The notes: generated from the sequence alone by a model not told the origin. 64,000 nucleotides of DNA from Rhizobium gallicum bv. gallicum R602sp (GCF_000816845.1 NZ_CP006880.1:1488001-1552000); one strand, 5' to 3'. Shown: positions 44,712-53,943, counted from the stretch's first letter. Program-made: numbers and translations.

Positions 44712-46043
44712 CTAGATATCCGCTCCTTGCACCGAACTGCGCGTCACCAAGATCTTGTCGATGCGCATGCCATCCATATCGATGACCTCGAATCGCCATC
44801 CATCAAACTCGAAAACCTCACCGGTCTCCGGGATGTGCTGGAGCTGATGAAGGGCAAAGCCCGCAAGCGTATGGAAATCAGCATCCGGTTTATTGCGCAG
44901 ACCTAGTTTTTCGAAAGCGTCGAAGGCCGGCATCATTGCATCAACAAGCAATGAGCCGTCTTCGCGAACGACGATAGCCGGCTCCTCATCGGAGCCCGGC
45001 AGTTCCCCGGCGATCGCCTCCAGCAAGTCCGTCTGCGTGACAATCCCCTCCAGACTGCCATATTCGTCGATGACGATGGCGAGGTGGACCGGTGACGCCT
45101 TGAAGCTGCTGAGCACGCGGACCACCGAGGTTCCTTCGTGAAGCACCAGCGGCTGCTTGATGACATCCATCGGCCGGATCTTGCCGCCGTCCAAAACCTG
45201 ATCGAGCAGGTCCTTCTTAAGAACCATCCCGATCGGCTCGTCGATTGAGCCGCGAGCGACGAGAAGCTGTTCGTGCCTGCATTCCCTAATCGTCCTGAGG
45301 ATTTCTGCCTCGCTGTCGTCGGCGTCGAACCACTCGACGTCGAGACGCGGTGTCATAACGTCGGAGATTGGTCTCTCGCCGATATTGAGCACGCGCTCGA
45401 CGAGCTGCTGCTGCACCTGGTTGAGAAGACCCGCCTCCTGGCTTTCGGCCACCAGCAACTTCAGCTCTTGCGGAGAATGGAAGGAGGATTCGCCAGTTCC
45501 GGCATGGAGGCCGAAAGCACGAAGCACCAGGTTACCCATACCATTGAGGGCAAATATCGCCGGCTTGAAGAGGATAAGAAAGAACCCAAGCGGCCGGACC
45601 ACGGCCAATGACGTTCCCTCGCTACGCTGGAGAGCGAGGCTCTTCGGTGCCAGTTCGCCAAGCACGATGTGAAGTGCGGTTATGATGACGAAGGCAATGA
45701 CGACGGCGATCGCATGAGAGCCTGTCCTAGCCCAATCACCGGGCAGCCATGCCAATAGCGGCTCGATCAGATGCGCCAGTGCCGGTTCGCCGACCCAGCC
45801 CAGAGCGAGCGAAGAGATCGTTATGCCGAGCTGTGTGGCCGCAAGATTTGCATCGAGATTGTCCACGGCCCGCTGAAGCGCTGAAGCGTTCATACGTCCG
45901 GCGGTCACGAGTTCGGCCACGCGGCTGCGCCTGACGGAAACCAATGCGAATTCGGCGGCGACGAAGAAACCGTTGGCGCCTACGAGAAAAAACACGGCAA
46001 GAATCCCGACATAATCAAGAATGCTGCCATCTTGGCCCGTCAT
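44712..46043 (-). CDS. CorC/HlyC-type membrane protein with DUF21 and CBS domains
   Basis: A 443-residue protein with an N-terminal DUF21 membrane domain (about residues 1-200, four segments including AEFALVSVRRSRV), paired CBS domains at about 215-335 (VMTPRLDVEWFDAD and SSFKASPVHLAIVIDEYG) and a C-terminal CorC_HlyC domain. Such proteins are linked to magnesium/cobalt efflux or membrane maintenance. The ATG at 46043 fits family starts; the open frame goes further upstream but resembles no family. Confidence 0.9.
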   Translation of the reverse strand: MTGQDGSILDYVGILAVFFLVGANGFFVAAEFALVSVRRSRVAELVTAGRMNASALQRAVDNLDANLAATQLGITISSLALGWVGEPALAHLIEPLLAWLPGDWARTGSHAIAVVIAFVIITALHIVLGELAPKSLALQRSEGTSLAVVRPLGFFLILFKPAIFALNGMGNLVLRAFGLHAGTGESSFHSPQELKLLVAESQEAGLLNQVQQQLVERVLNIGERPISDVMTPRLDVEWFDADDSEAEILRTIRECRHEQLLVARGSIDEPIGMVLKKDLLDQVLDGGKIRPMDVIKQPLVLHEGTSVVRVLSSFKASPVHLAIVIDEYGSLEGIVTQTDLLEAIAGELPGSDEEPAIVVREDGSLLVDAMMPAFDAFEKLGLRNKPDADFHTLAGFALHQLQHIPETGEVFEFDGWRFEVIDMDGMRIDKILVTRSSVQGADI

Positions 46044-46475
46044 GAGTTGATCGTCCCTAACTGTTGAAGGAAACAATATCGTAGCATGTGCAAGCGCAAA
46101 CGGGCACGCGTCAATGGCGACAGTTTTGTCTTTTCGATGAGCAGGAGCGCGGACGATAGTGTCGAGCGCAAACCGCGGCAGCGACAGACCGCCGCTGCGC
46201 GCGGCGTCGAGACTACGGCCGGCCGACAGCGCCGCGCTGACCGAGAAAGCAACCATCATGGCCGGCGGCGCTGGACTTCGTCCCTTTGTCGCCAACTCGG
46301 CATCCGCTTCCGCAAGCTTCCATCCGATCGTCAATCCTTTCGGTGCGCATGATTGAGTAGTTCCTGAAGAAGGTTGCGGATTTCTAGAAAGCGCATTTTT
46401 TGTGCATCCGCTTTTTATGCTTAATTTTACGGCTTTTAACTTGCCTGTTTTGTTGCAGTGCGTCATAAACGGCGC
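46044..46475. other. Intergenic region upstream of the first nasT
   Basis: The stretch between divergent genes holds an arginine-rich frame at 46086-46352 that is not a convincing gene. Its end carries a plus-strand terminator-like hairpin at 46376-46416, just before nasT. No sigma-54 motif is seen here. Confidence 0.4.
46376..46416 (+). terminator. Plus-strand terminator-like hairpin in front of nasT copy 1
   Basis: GCGGAT at 46376-46381 pairs with ATCCGC at 46406-46411, and an inner GCGCA pairs with TGTGC. Five T residues follow. No plus-strand gene precedes it, so it could act as an attenuator in a nasT leader if transcription starts upstream. Confidence 0.5.
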
Positions 46476-47063
46476 ATGAGCCGTTTCGACCTGACAATTC
46501 TGGTCATAGATGAAAATGCGATCCGCGCCTCGATCATCGAGGAGGGGTTGCAGGAGGCTGGCCACACGCGCGTCACCGTCATTCACGAGGTCCAGGGCGT
46601 CGCGCGCATCATCGAAACGCTGAAACCGGACGTTATCATCATCGACATCGAGAACCCGAACCGCGACATGATGGAGCACTTATTTCAGCTGACACGAACG
46701 ATCAGTCGGCCGATCGCGATGTTTGTCGATCGGTCCGATACGGCTTCCATCGAAGCAGCCGTTGATGCCGGCGTCTCCGCCTATATCGTCGACGGGCTGA
46801 AGAAGGAGCGGGTCAAACCGATCCTCGATATGGCCGTCAGCCGGTTTAATGCCTTCAGCCGCCTGCAGCGCGAGCTCGCCGATGCAAAGTCGGCGCTCGA
46901 AGAGCGCAAGGTCGTCGAGCGGGCCAAAGGCATCCTGATGAAGATGCGCGGCCTTTCGGAGGAACAGGCATTCGCTCTGCTGCGCCAGACGGCGATGAAC
47001 GAGAAGAAGAAGATGTCCGAAATCGCACAAAGCGTCGTGACGGCCGCCGGGTTGCTGATGTGA
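46476..47063 (+). CDS. nasT: NasT antitermination response regulator, copy 1
   Basis: A 195-residue protein with an N-terminal receiver-like domain (about 1-120, DIENPNRDM around the acidic site) and a C-terminal ANTAR RNA-binding domain (about 135-192, including ERAKGILMKMRGLSEEQAFALLRQTAMN). NasT binds leader RNA and prevents termination when nitrate frees it from NasS. I chose ATG 46476; a GTG at 46458 would add six residues. It is followed by nasS after 37 bases. Confidence 0.9.
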   Translation: MSRFDLTILVIDENAIRASIIEEGLQEAGHTRVTVIHEVQGVARIIETLKPDVIIIDIENPNRDMMEHLFQLTRTISRPIAMFVDRSDTASIEAAVDAGVSAYIVDGLKKERVKPILDMAVSRFNAFSRLQRELADAKSALEERKVVERAKGILMKMRGLSEEQAFALLRQTAMNEKKKMSEIAQSVVTAAGLLM

Positions 47064-47100
47064 CCCGCCACGGCCAATCGATTGTCCGGAGGACTGCGGA

Positions 47101-48384
47101 GTGAATGCGGTGACGAGAATTGACACAAAACAAGGGCGCGTCTCTGCGCCTTCAAGACTGAGCAGCGAGGGCCCGCGCATTCTTCGCGCCGGCTTCATTC
47201 CCTTGGTCGACGCCTCGGTGCTGATTGCGGCCGCAGAATTCGGTTTTGCCGAGAAGGAGGGCCTGACCCTCGATCTCGTCAGAGACGTTTCATGGGCGAA
47301 TGTTCGCGACCGCCTGGCCTTTCGCCAATTCGATATAGCCCATATGCTCTCACCGATGCCTGTTGCGGCAGCGCTCGGACTGGGCTCGAACCCCTCGCCG
47401 ACCATCACACCCTTTTCGCTCGGGCGCGGCGGCAACGCGATCACCCTTTCGACGCGCCTCTTCGAACGGATGCGCAAGACCGCAGGCCTTTCCGAGAAAG
47501 CGGGCGCCCTCGAAAGCGCGCGCGCCTTTGCATTGGTGCTGAACCAGATGCGGCTAACTGGCGAGCCGGTGCCGACACTCGGGATGACCTATCCCTTTTC
47601 CTCGCACAATTACGAATTCCGCTACTGGCTGGCCGCAGGCGGCATCGATCCCGACAAGGACGTGAAACTCGTCGTCGTCCCCCCGCCGCTCACCTCCGAC
47701 GCTCTTGCCGCCGGCGCGATCGACGGTTTCTGTGTCGGCGCGCCGTGGAACATGGTGGCCTCTGAGCGCGGCGTCGGGCGTATCGTTGCGACAAAACAGG
47801 ACATCTGGCCCTCAGCCCCGGAAAAGGTCGTCGGCATGCGACCGGATTGGGCGGAGAGCCATCCGGAAACGGTCTCCCGGCTGATTGTGGCGCTCGATGC
47901 GGCAGCGCGCTGGTGCGACCATGCCGGCAACCACGATGCTTTGGCCGCGGTCCTTGCCGATCACCGCTACATTGCGGCACCCGTCGACATTATCCGATAT
48001 GTGCTTGCCGGCGAGTTCAGCCTGGACGCCAAGGGCAACCGCCGCGTCATCGACAATTACTTCACGTTCCATGGCGGCTTTGCAAACTACCCGCGGCCGA
48101 GCCAGGCATTGTGGATCTATAGCCAGATGGTTCGCTGGGGACAGGCTTCAATCAGCCTGAACAGCGCGCGCGCGGCAGCTTCCGCCTATCGCCCCGACCT
48201 TTACAGGACGGCACTCGGCGAGGCGTGCACGCCTCACGACGCCGATATCCGCATCGAAGGCGACAGCGACGACGACCGCTTCATGGACGGCCGTATTTTC
48301 AATCCGGCAGAGCTCGTGGAGTATGTTCGCGGATTTGCGGTTAGGAGCACCCTGCCCTTTGCACCGGATGTGGCCGAAATCTAA
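47101..48384 (+). CDS. nasS: NasS nitrate sensor, copy 1
   Basis: A 427-residue protein of the NrtA/CmpA fold without a signal peptide, so it should be cytoplasmic. That is the hallmark of NasS, the nitrate sensor that holds NasT inactive. It shows FDIAHMLSPMPVAAALGLG and YRWLAAGGIDPDKDV-type segments shared with NrtA. The GTG start has GGAGGA upstream. Position beside nasT supports the call. Confidence 0.88.
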   Translation: MNAVTRIDTKQGRVSAPSRLSSEGPRILRAGFIPLVDASVLIAAAEFGFAEKEGLTLDLVRDVSWANVRDRLAFRQFDIAHMLSPMPVAAALGLGSNPSPTITPFSLGRGGNAITLSTRLFERMRKTAGLSEKAGALESARAFALVLNQMRLTGEPVPTLGMTYPFSSHNYEFRYWLAAGGIDPDKDVKLVVVPPPLTSDALAAGAIDGFCVGAPWNMVASERGVGRIVATKQDIWPSAPEKVVGMRPDWAESHPETVSRLIVALDAAARWCDHAGNHDALAAVLADHRYIAAPVDIIRYVLAGEFSLDAKGNRRVIDNYFTFHGGFANYPRPSQALWIYSQMVRWGQASISLNSARAAASAYRPDLYRTALGEACTPHDADIRIEGDSDDDRFMDGRIFNPAELVEYVRGFAVRSTLPFAPDVAEI

Positions 48385-48544
48385 TTTCTTCTGCTTTGCA
48401 CAAAAGGCTGGCAGCCGTCTGTGCACGAGGAACATCATTCGCATAATATATAAGCACTTCCATCATAAGCTCAAAAATTATGCATACGAGCTTAAAGCGC
48501 GGATCTTGATTTAGTTTCAATGACCTAAAGTTCACATCAAAAAC

Positions 48545-48560
48545 TGGCACACGGTTTGCA
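48545..48560 (+). promoter_or_regulatory. Sigma-54-type promoter for nrtA
   Basis: TGGCACACGGTTTGCA matches the -24/-12 consensus TGGCACG-N4-TTGCA with one mismatch. Transcription would begin near 48572 and run through the leader. No NtrC site could be assigned by eye. Confidence 0.75.
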
Positions 48561-48571
48561 GGGGTAATCTT

Positions 48572-48618
48572 GCCCGGATCAATGGCGATCTTGGCGACAA
48601 GCGCGCGATCAGCGCTTG
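48572..48618 (+). promoter_or_regulatory. Tandem hairpins in the nrtA leader, candidate NasT (ANTAR) site
   Basis: GATC pairs with GATC around a hexanucleotide loop AATGGC, which has A at position 1 and G at position 4 as in ANTAR targets. Outer GCC/GGC extend the stem. Two bases later CAAGCGC pairs with GCGCTTG over a seven-base loop. This P1-P2 pattern precedes a terminator. Confidence 0.55.
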
Positions 48619-48646
48619 CAAAAGACATCGACGTCGCACGGGTTTT

Positions 48647-48700
48647 GCTGTCCGGGAACTCTCCCTTCCCGCAGACGCAATCTCCGGGCGGCGTTTTTTT
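48647..48700 (+). terminator. Intrinsic terminator in the nrtA leader
   Basis: GCTGTCCGG pairs with CCGGGCGGC (with G-U pairs) and is followed by G and seven T residues. It lies 43 bases before the nrtA ATG, inside its own leader, so transcription of nrtABC requires read-through. Confidence 0.75.
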
Positions 48701-48742
48701 ATTCCGAAAATTCCTGCGACGACCAACAAGGGGAACCAGCGC

Positions 48743-50041
48743 ATGAACAAGATCATTACGACCGGCATGAGCCGCCGCAGCCTCCTGAAAACGACCGCTG
48801 CGGCTGCCTTGATCGGCGCAGTCCGCACAGCTTTTCCGTCCGGCGCTTTTGCAGCAGCCGCAGCACCTGAAGTCACGGGCGCCAAACTCGGCTTCATCGC
48901 GCTGACCGACGCTGCCGCGTTGATCGTCGCCAAGGAGAAGGGGCTTTTCGAAAAACATGGCCTTCCCGATGTCGAGGTCGCCAAGCAGGCTTCCTGGGGG
49001 GCAACACGCGACAATCTGGTTCTCGGCGGAGCTTCGAACGGTATCGACGGCGCCCATATCCTTTCGCCGCTGCCCTATCTGATGCATACGGGCAAGGTGA
49101 CGCAGAACAATCAGCCGGTACCGATGGCCCTGCTGGCCCGCCTGAATTACGACAGCCAGGGCATTTCCGTCGCCAAGGAATATGCCGATACCGGTGTCCA
49201 GCTCGACGCATCCAAGCTGAAGGCGGCCTTCGAAAAAAAGAAGGCCGAAGGCAAGGAAGTGAAGGCCGCAATGACCTTCCCGGGCGGCACCCACGACCTT
49301 TGGATCCGCTACTGGCTTGCCGCCGGCGGCATCGATCCGGACAAGGACGTCTCGACCATCGTCGTGCCGCCGCCGCAGATGGTGGCAAACATGAAGGTCG
49401 GCAACATGGACGTCTTCTGTGTCGGCGAGCCGTGGAACGAGCAGCTCGTCAATCAGGGCGTCGGCTTTACCGCAGCAACGACCGGCGAACTCTGGAAGGG
49501 ACATCCGGAAAAGGCGCTCGGCATGCGCGCCGACTGGGTCGAGAAGAACCCGAATGCCACAAGAGCCCTGCTGATGGCCGTGATGGAAGCCCAGCAATGG
49601 TGCGACAGCATGGACAACAAGGAGGAGATGGCGACAATCCTTGGCAAGCGCCAATGGTTCAACGTGCCGCCGAAGGACATCCTCGGCCGCCTCAAGGGTG
49701 ACATCAACTACGGCAACGGCCGTGTCGCCCGTGGCACCGATCTTTACATGAAATTCTGGGCAGGCGGCGCCTCCTACCCCTTCAAGAGCCACGACACCTG
49801 GTTCATGGCCGAGAACGTCCGCTGGGGCAAGTTCGCACCTGACACCGACATCAAGTCTCTCGTCGACCAGGTCAACCGGGAGGATCTCTGGCGCGATGCG
49901 GCCAAGGCGCTGGGTGTCGCCGCCGCCGACATCCCGTCTTCTCCGTCCCGGGGCAAGGAAACCTTCTTCGACGGCAAGGTCTTCGATCCGGAAAATCCCT
50001 CCGCCTATCTCGATAGCCTTGCCATCAAGGCCGCATCCTGA
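48743..50041 (+). CDS. nrtA: NrtA nitrate ABC importer binding protein
   Basis: A 432-residue substrate-binding protein of the NrtA/CmpA family. The N-terminus has a twin-arginine signal (MSRRSLLKT, then an alanine-rich stretch), so it is exported folded and works in the periplasm. It carries NRT-family segments such as SWGATRDNLVLGGASNGIDGAHILSP. It shares its fold with the two NasS proteins in the window, which lack the signal. It heads the nrtABC operon behind an attenuator leader. Confidence 0.93.
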   Translation: MNKIITTGMSRRSLLKTTAAAALIGAVRTAFPSGAFAAAAAPEVTGAKLGFIALTDAAALIVAKEKGLFEKHGLPDVEVAKQASWGATRDNLVLGGASNGIDGAHILSPLPYLMHTGKVTQNNQPVPMALLARLNYDSQGISVAKEYADTGVQLDASKLKAAFEKKKAEGKEVKAAMTFPGGTHDLWIRYWLAAGGIDPDKDVSTIVVPPPQMVANMKVGNMDVFCVGEPWNEQLVNQGVGFTAATTGELWKGHPEKALGMRADWVEKNPNATRALLMAVMEAQQWCDSMDNKEEMATILGKRQWFNVPPKDILGRLKGDINYGNGRVARGTDLYMKFWAGGASYPFKSHDTWFMAENVRWGKFAPDTDIKSLVDQVNREDLWRDAAKALGVAAADIPSSPSRGKETFFDGKVFDPENPSAYLDSLAIKAAS

Positions 50042-50098
50042 TCCACCTCCGGCGCGTGACAGGCGCGCCGGCCTTTTGTTCACGACGAGGAGCGCCTC

Positions 50099-50989
50099 AT
50101 GTCCGCCCTGGCAAAGAAAGAACCCATACCGGCAAAGACTGCGCCGAAGGCCGCAAATGTCGTCCGCCTTGCAAGACAGCCGCCGCCCCGGATCAATGTC
50201 CGCGGCGTTGCGATGGTGGCCGCCCGCAGTATCGTGCCGCCGCTTGTCGTGCTTACGATCATTCTGACCGTCTGGCAGGTGCTCTGTTCCTCGCCCGACG
50301 CCTCACTGCCCTCTCCGCACCGGGTCTGGCAGGAAAGCTTTGATCTGATCGCTTATCCGTTCTTCAACTACGGCTCCCAGGACATCGGGCTTGGCTGGCG
50401 CGTCATCATCTCGCTGCAGCGCGTCGCCTACGGCTTCGGCCTTGCCGCAATCTCGGGTGTCGTCGTCGGTGCCGTCATTGGCCAATCGGTCTGGGCCATG
50501 CGCGGACTCGATCCGATCTTTCAGGTATTGCGCACCGTCCCGCCACTTGCCTGGCTGCCGCTGTCGCTCGCTGCCTTCCAGGATTCCAATCCTTCAGCAA
50601 TCTTCGTGATCTTCATCACCTCCATCTGGCCGGTCATCATCAACACGGCCGTTGGCGTGCGCAATATCCCCCAGGACTATCGCAACGTGGCACAGGTGCT
50701 GCGGCTCAACCACTTCGAATTCTTCTTCAAGATCATGCTGCCATCGGCCGCGCCCTACATCTTTACCGGCCTTCGTATCGGCGTCGGTCTGTCGTGGCTT
50801 GCCATCGTCGCAGCCGAGATGCTGACCGGCGGCGTCGGTATCGGCTTCTTCATCTGGGATGCGTGGAACTCGTCGCGCCTGCCAGACATCATCGTCGCCC
50901 TGGCCTATATCGGCGTCGTCGGTTTCGCGCTCGACAAGCTGGTGGCCGCCGCTGGCCGACTGATCACCCGCGGCGCTTCGGCCAACTGA
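50099..50989 (+). CDS. nrtB: NrtB nitrate ABC importer permease
   Basis: A 296-residue permease with a cytoplasmic N-terminus and about six membrane segments. The EAA-like coupling loop is near RNVAQVLRLNHFEFFFKIMLPSA followed by GLRIGVGLSWLAIVAAEM. It belongs to the NrtB/SsuC/TauC group. It lies 57 bases after nrtA and 11 before the ATPase gene. Confidence 0.93.
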   Translation: MSALAKKEPIPAKTAPKAANVVRLARQPPPRINVRGVAMVAARSIVPPLVVLTIILTVWQVLCSSPDASLPSPHRVWQESFDLIAYPFFNYGSQDIGLGWRVIISLQRVAYGFGLAAISGVVVGAVIGQSVWAMRGLDPIFQVLRTVPPLAWLPLSLAAFQDSNPSAIFVIFITSIWPVIINTAVGVRNIPQDYRNVAQVLRLNHFEFFFKIMLPSAAPYIFTGLRIGVGLSWLAIVAAEMLTGGVGIGFFIWDAWNSSRLPDIIVALAYIGVVGFALDKLVAAAGRLITRGASAN

Positions 50990-51000
50990 GAGGAACGATC

Positions 51001-51798
51001 ATGACTGCCTATCTCAAGCTCGACCATATCGACAAGCATTTTGACCGGGCCGGAACGCGCGCCGAAGTGCTGAAGGGCATCAACCTGACGATTGCCAGGG
51101 GTGAGTTCGTGTCGATCATCGGCCACTCCGGCTGCGGCAAATCTACGCTCTTGAACCTGATCGCCGGCTTAACGCCAGTTTCGGCCGGTGCAGTGCTTCT
51201 CGAAAACCGCGAAGTCAATGCGCCCGGTCCCGAACGCGCCGTCGTGTTCCAAAACCACAGCCTGCTTCCCTGGCTCACCGTCTATGAAAACGTCAACCTG
51301 GCCGTTTCCAAGGTCTTCAGCAGCTCGAAGAGCAGGGCCGAGCGTCACGAATGGGTCATGGCCAATCTTGATCTCGTCCAGATGGCCCACGCCAAGGACA
51401 AGCGGCCTTCCGAGATTTCCGGCGGCATGAAGCAGCGTGTCGGCATCGCCCGTGCGTTGTCGATGGAGCCGAAGATCCTGCTGCTCGACGAACCCTTCGG
51501 TGCGCTCGACGCGCTGACGCGTGCCCATCTGCAGGATGCGGTGATGGACATCCACGCACGTCTCGGCAACACGATGGTGATGATCACCCACGATGTCGAC
51601 GAGGCCGTACTGCTCTCTGACCGCATCGTGATGATGACCAACGGGCCGGCGGCCAGGATCGGTGAAATCCTCGATGTGCCGATCGAAAAGCCCCGCAACC
51701 GCATCGAACTCTCTTCGGACCGCACCTATCTCAAATGCCGCGAGGCCGTTTTGAAGTTTCTTTACGAACGCCACCGTTTCGTTGAAGCCGCGGAATAA
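51001..51798 (+). CDS. nrtC: Nitrate ABC importer ATP-binding protein
   Basis: A 265-residue ATPase with Walker A GHSGCGKST, signature ISGGMKQRV, Walker B ILLLDEPFGALD and the H-loop ITHDVDEA. It has no C-terminal binding-protein domain, so in cyanobacterial terms it is NrtD-like; in proteobacteria it is usually named nrtC. The ATG at 51001 begins 11 bases after nrtB with GAGGAACG upstream; the frame continues upstream but overlaps nrtB. Confidence 0.92.
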   Translation: MTAYLKLDHIDKHFDRAGTRAEVLKGINLTIARGEFVSIIGHSGCGKSTLLNLIAGLTPVSAGAVLLENREVNAPGPERAVVFQNHSLLPWLTVYENVNLAVSKVFSSSKSRAERHEWVMANLDLVQMAHAKDKRPSEISGGMKQRVGIARALSMEPKILLLDEPFGALDALTRAHLQDAVMDIHARLGNTMVMITHDVDEAVLLSDRIVMMTNGPAARIGEILDVPIEKPRNRIELSSDRTYLKCREAVLKFLYERHRFVEAAE

Positions 51799-52003
51799 CT
51801 TACAACGACGACCACTGTGAAGATGCCGCGTTCGACCATTCGCCAGGGACGGACTCGGTTCGCGGGGGGAAGCGTGGAGATCAGGCAGCCAAGATACTGC
51901 TTGATTTTGTGGCTGTATTCGCGCATCTGCGGCGGCGTGTCCGTTGGCTCCTGCACCATCGGCGCGCCTCCGAATGAAAGCCGGTAACCCGTGGCGCGGT
52001 CTC

Positions 52004-52606
52004 ATGAAAGTTAACAGTCTGAATGTTCTGGTCATTGATGAGAACCGCATTCGTGCGTCCATCATCGAGGACGGTTTGCGAGAGGCCGGTTATGACAGGG
52101 TCACGATCATCGATGACATGAATGGTCTTGCAAGGCGCATCACCGAGATCAATCCCGATGTCATCGTCATCGATCTCGAAAACCCCAATCGCGACATGCT
52201 GGAGAGCATTTTCCAGATATCGCGTGCGGTGAAGAGGCCCATCGCCATGTTCGTGGACAAGTCCGATGAAGCCTCGATCGAGGCAGCGGTCGAGGCAGGG
52301 GTTTCCGCATATATCGTTGATGGCCTGAAGCAGGAACGCGTCCGACCCATCCTCAAGATGGCGATCAGTCGTTTCAATGCGTTTGCGCGCTTGAGCCGAG
52401 AACTGGAAGAAACACGCGGCGAGTTGGAAAAACGCAAACTGATCGATCGCGCCAAGGGGTTGCTGATGCGCACCCGCGGGTTGTCGGAAGAGGAAGCCTA
52501 CGCGCTATTGCGGCGCACAGCTATGAACCAGAACAGGAAAGTCGTCGAGATCGCTCAAAGCCTCGTCACCGCGGCAAACCTGCTTGATCCTGGAGCGGAC
52601 GCATGA
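52004..52606 (+). CDS. nasT: NasT antitermination response regulator, copy 2
   Basis: A 200-residue paralogue of the first NasT. The receiver-like domain reads VIDENRIRASIIEDGLREAGY and DLENPNRDM, and the ANTAR domain DRAKGLLMRTRGLSEEEAYALLRRTAMN. The ATG at 52004 fits the first copy; longer starts add an unrelated tail. The last bases overlap the start of nasS copy 2 (ATGA). It lies 205 bases after nrtC with no clear promoter recognised in that gap. Confidence 0.9.
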   Translation: MKVNSLNVLVIDENRIRASIIEDGLREAGYDRVTIIDDMNGLARRITEINPDVIVIDLENPNRDMLESIFQISRAVKRPIAMFVDKSDEASIEAAVEAGVSAYIVDGLKQERVRPILKMAISRFNAFARLSRELEETRGELEKRKLIDRAKGLLMRTRGLSEEEAYALLRRTAMNQNRKVVEIAQSLVTAANLLDPGADA

Positions 52607-53817
52607 GGAACCGGCATGACATCACCGCGGGCTTCGTGCCGCTTCTCGACAGCGCGCTGCTCGTCGTCGCCAAAGAGAAGGGCTTTGCTGAAGCCCAGGA
52701 AGTGGCCCTCACGCTCGTGCGGGAGCGATCCTGGGCAACGATCAGGGACAGGCTAGCGGTCGGCCATTTCGAAGTCGCTCATATTCTTGCCCCCATGCCG
52801 ATCGCCTGCAATTTTGGTCTCATGGCGCCCGCGCCGCGCATGATCGTGCCCATGGCGCTTGGGCTTGGCGGGAATGCCGTCACCGTTTCGGGCGCCTTGT
52901 GGCGGGAAATGGCCGACGATGGCGCAGCCGATGCGCTTGACGCGCGCTCAAGCGGTGCGGCGCTAAAAAAAGTGATTTCGCAGCGGGCAGGCGACAGGCT
53001 TCGTTTCGGTATCGTACACCCCTATTCCGGACATAACTACGAACTGCGCTACTGGCTTTCTGGAAGCGGCATCGATCCGGACCGCGAGATCGAGATCGTG
53101 ACCCTTCCGCCGCAGGATATGGGTGACGCGCTGAGGTCCGGTCTGATTGACGGCTATTGCGCTGGAGAACCGTGGAATACCTTCGGCGTCCTCAAACGCG
53201 GCGCGCACCTTGCAACCGTCAAGGCAGCGATCTGGAAATCCAGTCCCGAAAAGGTGCTGGGCGTGAACAGTCGCTGGGGCGATAGCCATCCTGACGCACT
53301 CGTGGCCCTCCTGCGAGCGCTTTACAATGCCTCACTGTGGTGCGCCGACCCCGCCAATCATGAAGAGCTTGCCCTATTGCTTTCCGGTCCGGCCTATATC
53401 AACAGTCCGGCAGAGTGGCTGCGTCCATCCGTCACCGGCGTGCTTAAAGTTGGCCGCACCGCAACGCAGACGGTCAGCGACTTCTTTGTCCCGCACGCCA
53501 AGGCGGCGACGTTTCCATGGAAGAGCCACGCCCTTTGGTTCTACACGCAGATGGTCCGCTGGGGCCACGTCGATCACACCGCGGCCCACCAGAACGTGGC
53601 CGGCAACACCTACCGGCCGGATATCTACCGAAATGCTCTAAAGGCGCTCGGCGTGGCCATGCCGGCTGCAAGCTCGAAGGTTGAGGGTGCCTTGCGCGTG
53701 GAAACGCCAGTTGGCTCCAGCGGCACGATGACGCTCGGGCCGGATGGCTTTTTCGACGGCAATCTCTTTGATCCCGATTGCGTCGATGCCTATATTGCTG
53801 CTCAAAAGCAAGCATAG
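52603..53817 (+). CDS. nasS: NasS nitrate sensor, copy 2
   Basis: A 404-residue NrtA-fold protein without signal peptide. It resembles the first NasS, with FEVAHILAPMPIACNFGLM and HNYELRYWLSGSGIDPD segments, but lacks the N-terminal extension. It overlaps nasT copy 2 by four bases, so sensor and antiterminator are made together. It is followed by the narK leader. Confidence 0.87.
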   Translation: MRNRHDITAGFVPLLDSALLVVAKEKGFAEAQEVALTLVRERSWATIRDRLAVGHFEVAHILAPMPIACNFGLMAPAPRMIVPMALGLGGNAVTVSGALWREMADDGAADALDARSSGAALKKVISQRAGDRLRFGIVHPYSGHNYELRYWLSGSGIDPDREIEIVTLPPQDMGDALRSGLIDGYCAGEPWNTFGVLKRGAHLATVKAAIWKSSPEKVLGVNSRWGDSHPDALVALLRALYNASLWCADPANHEELALLLSGPAYINSPAEWLRPSVTGVLKVGRTATQTVSDFFVPHAKAATFPWKSHALWFYTQMVRWGHVDHTAAHQNVAGNTYRPDIYRNALKALGVAMPAASSKVEGALRVETPVGSSGTMTLGPDGFFDGNLFDPDCVDAYIAAQKQA

Positions 53818-53943
53818 CATGACGCCTATTTTCTATGCATTGCATAATTTTTGACCGACGACACCGGCGGTCTCACCCTAGTCATCCTGACCAATAAGGC
53901 TGACTTGCCAAGAGAAAAGACGAAATTCGCCTGAATTTCGAAT

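Larger units (their letters stand above)
48385..48742 (+). promoter_or_regulatory. nrtA promoter and leader region
   Basis: This interval holds a sigma-54-type promoter (48545-48560), two adjacent hairpins (48572-48595 and 48598-48618) and a strong terminator (48647-48700), all before the nrtA start at 48743. The order is that of ANTAR-controlled attenuation leaders. The A+T-rich stretch before 48540 shows no other clear element. Confidence 0.7.

Noticed and set aside
46086..46352. Arginine-rich plus-strand frame before nasT
   Set aside because: Composition is biased and the frame shows no start signal or domain.
48341..50083. Long minus-strand frame opposite nrtA
   Set aside because: High GC opens antisense frames; nrtA on the plus strand has a signal peptide and family motifs, while this frame has none.
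51762..51959. A 65-codon minus-strand frame between nrtC and the second nasT
   Set aside because: It has no ribosome site and overlaps the nrtC end; it is probably chance.
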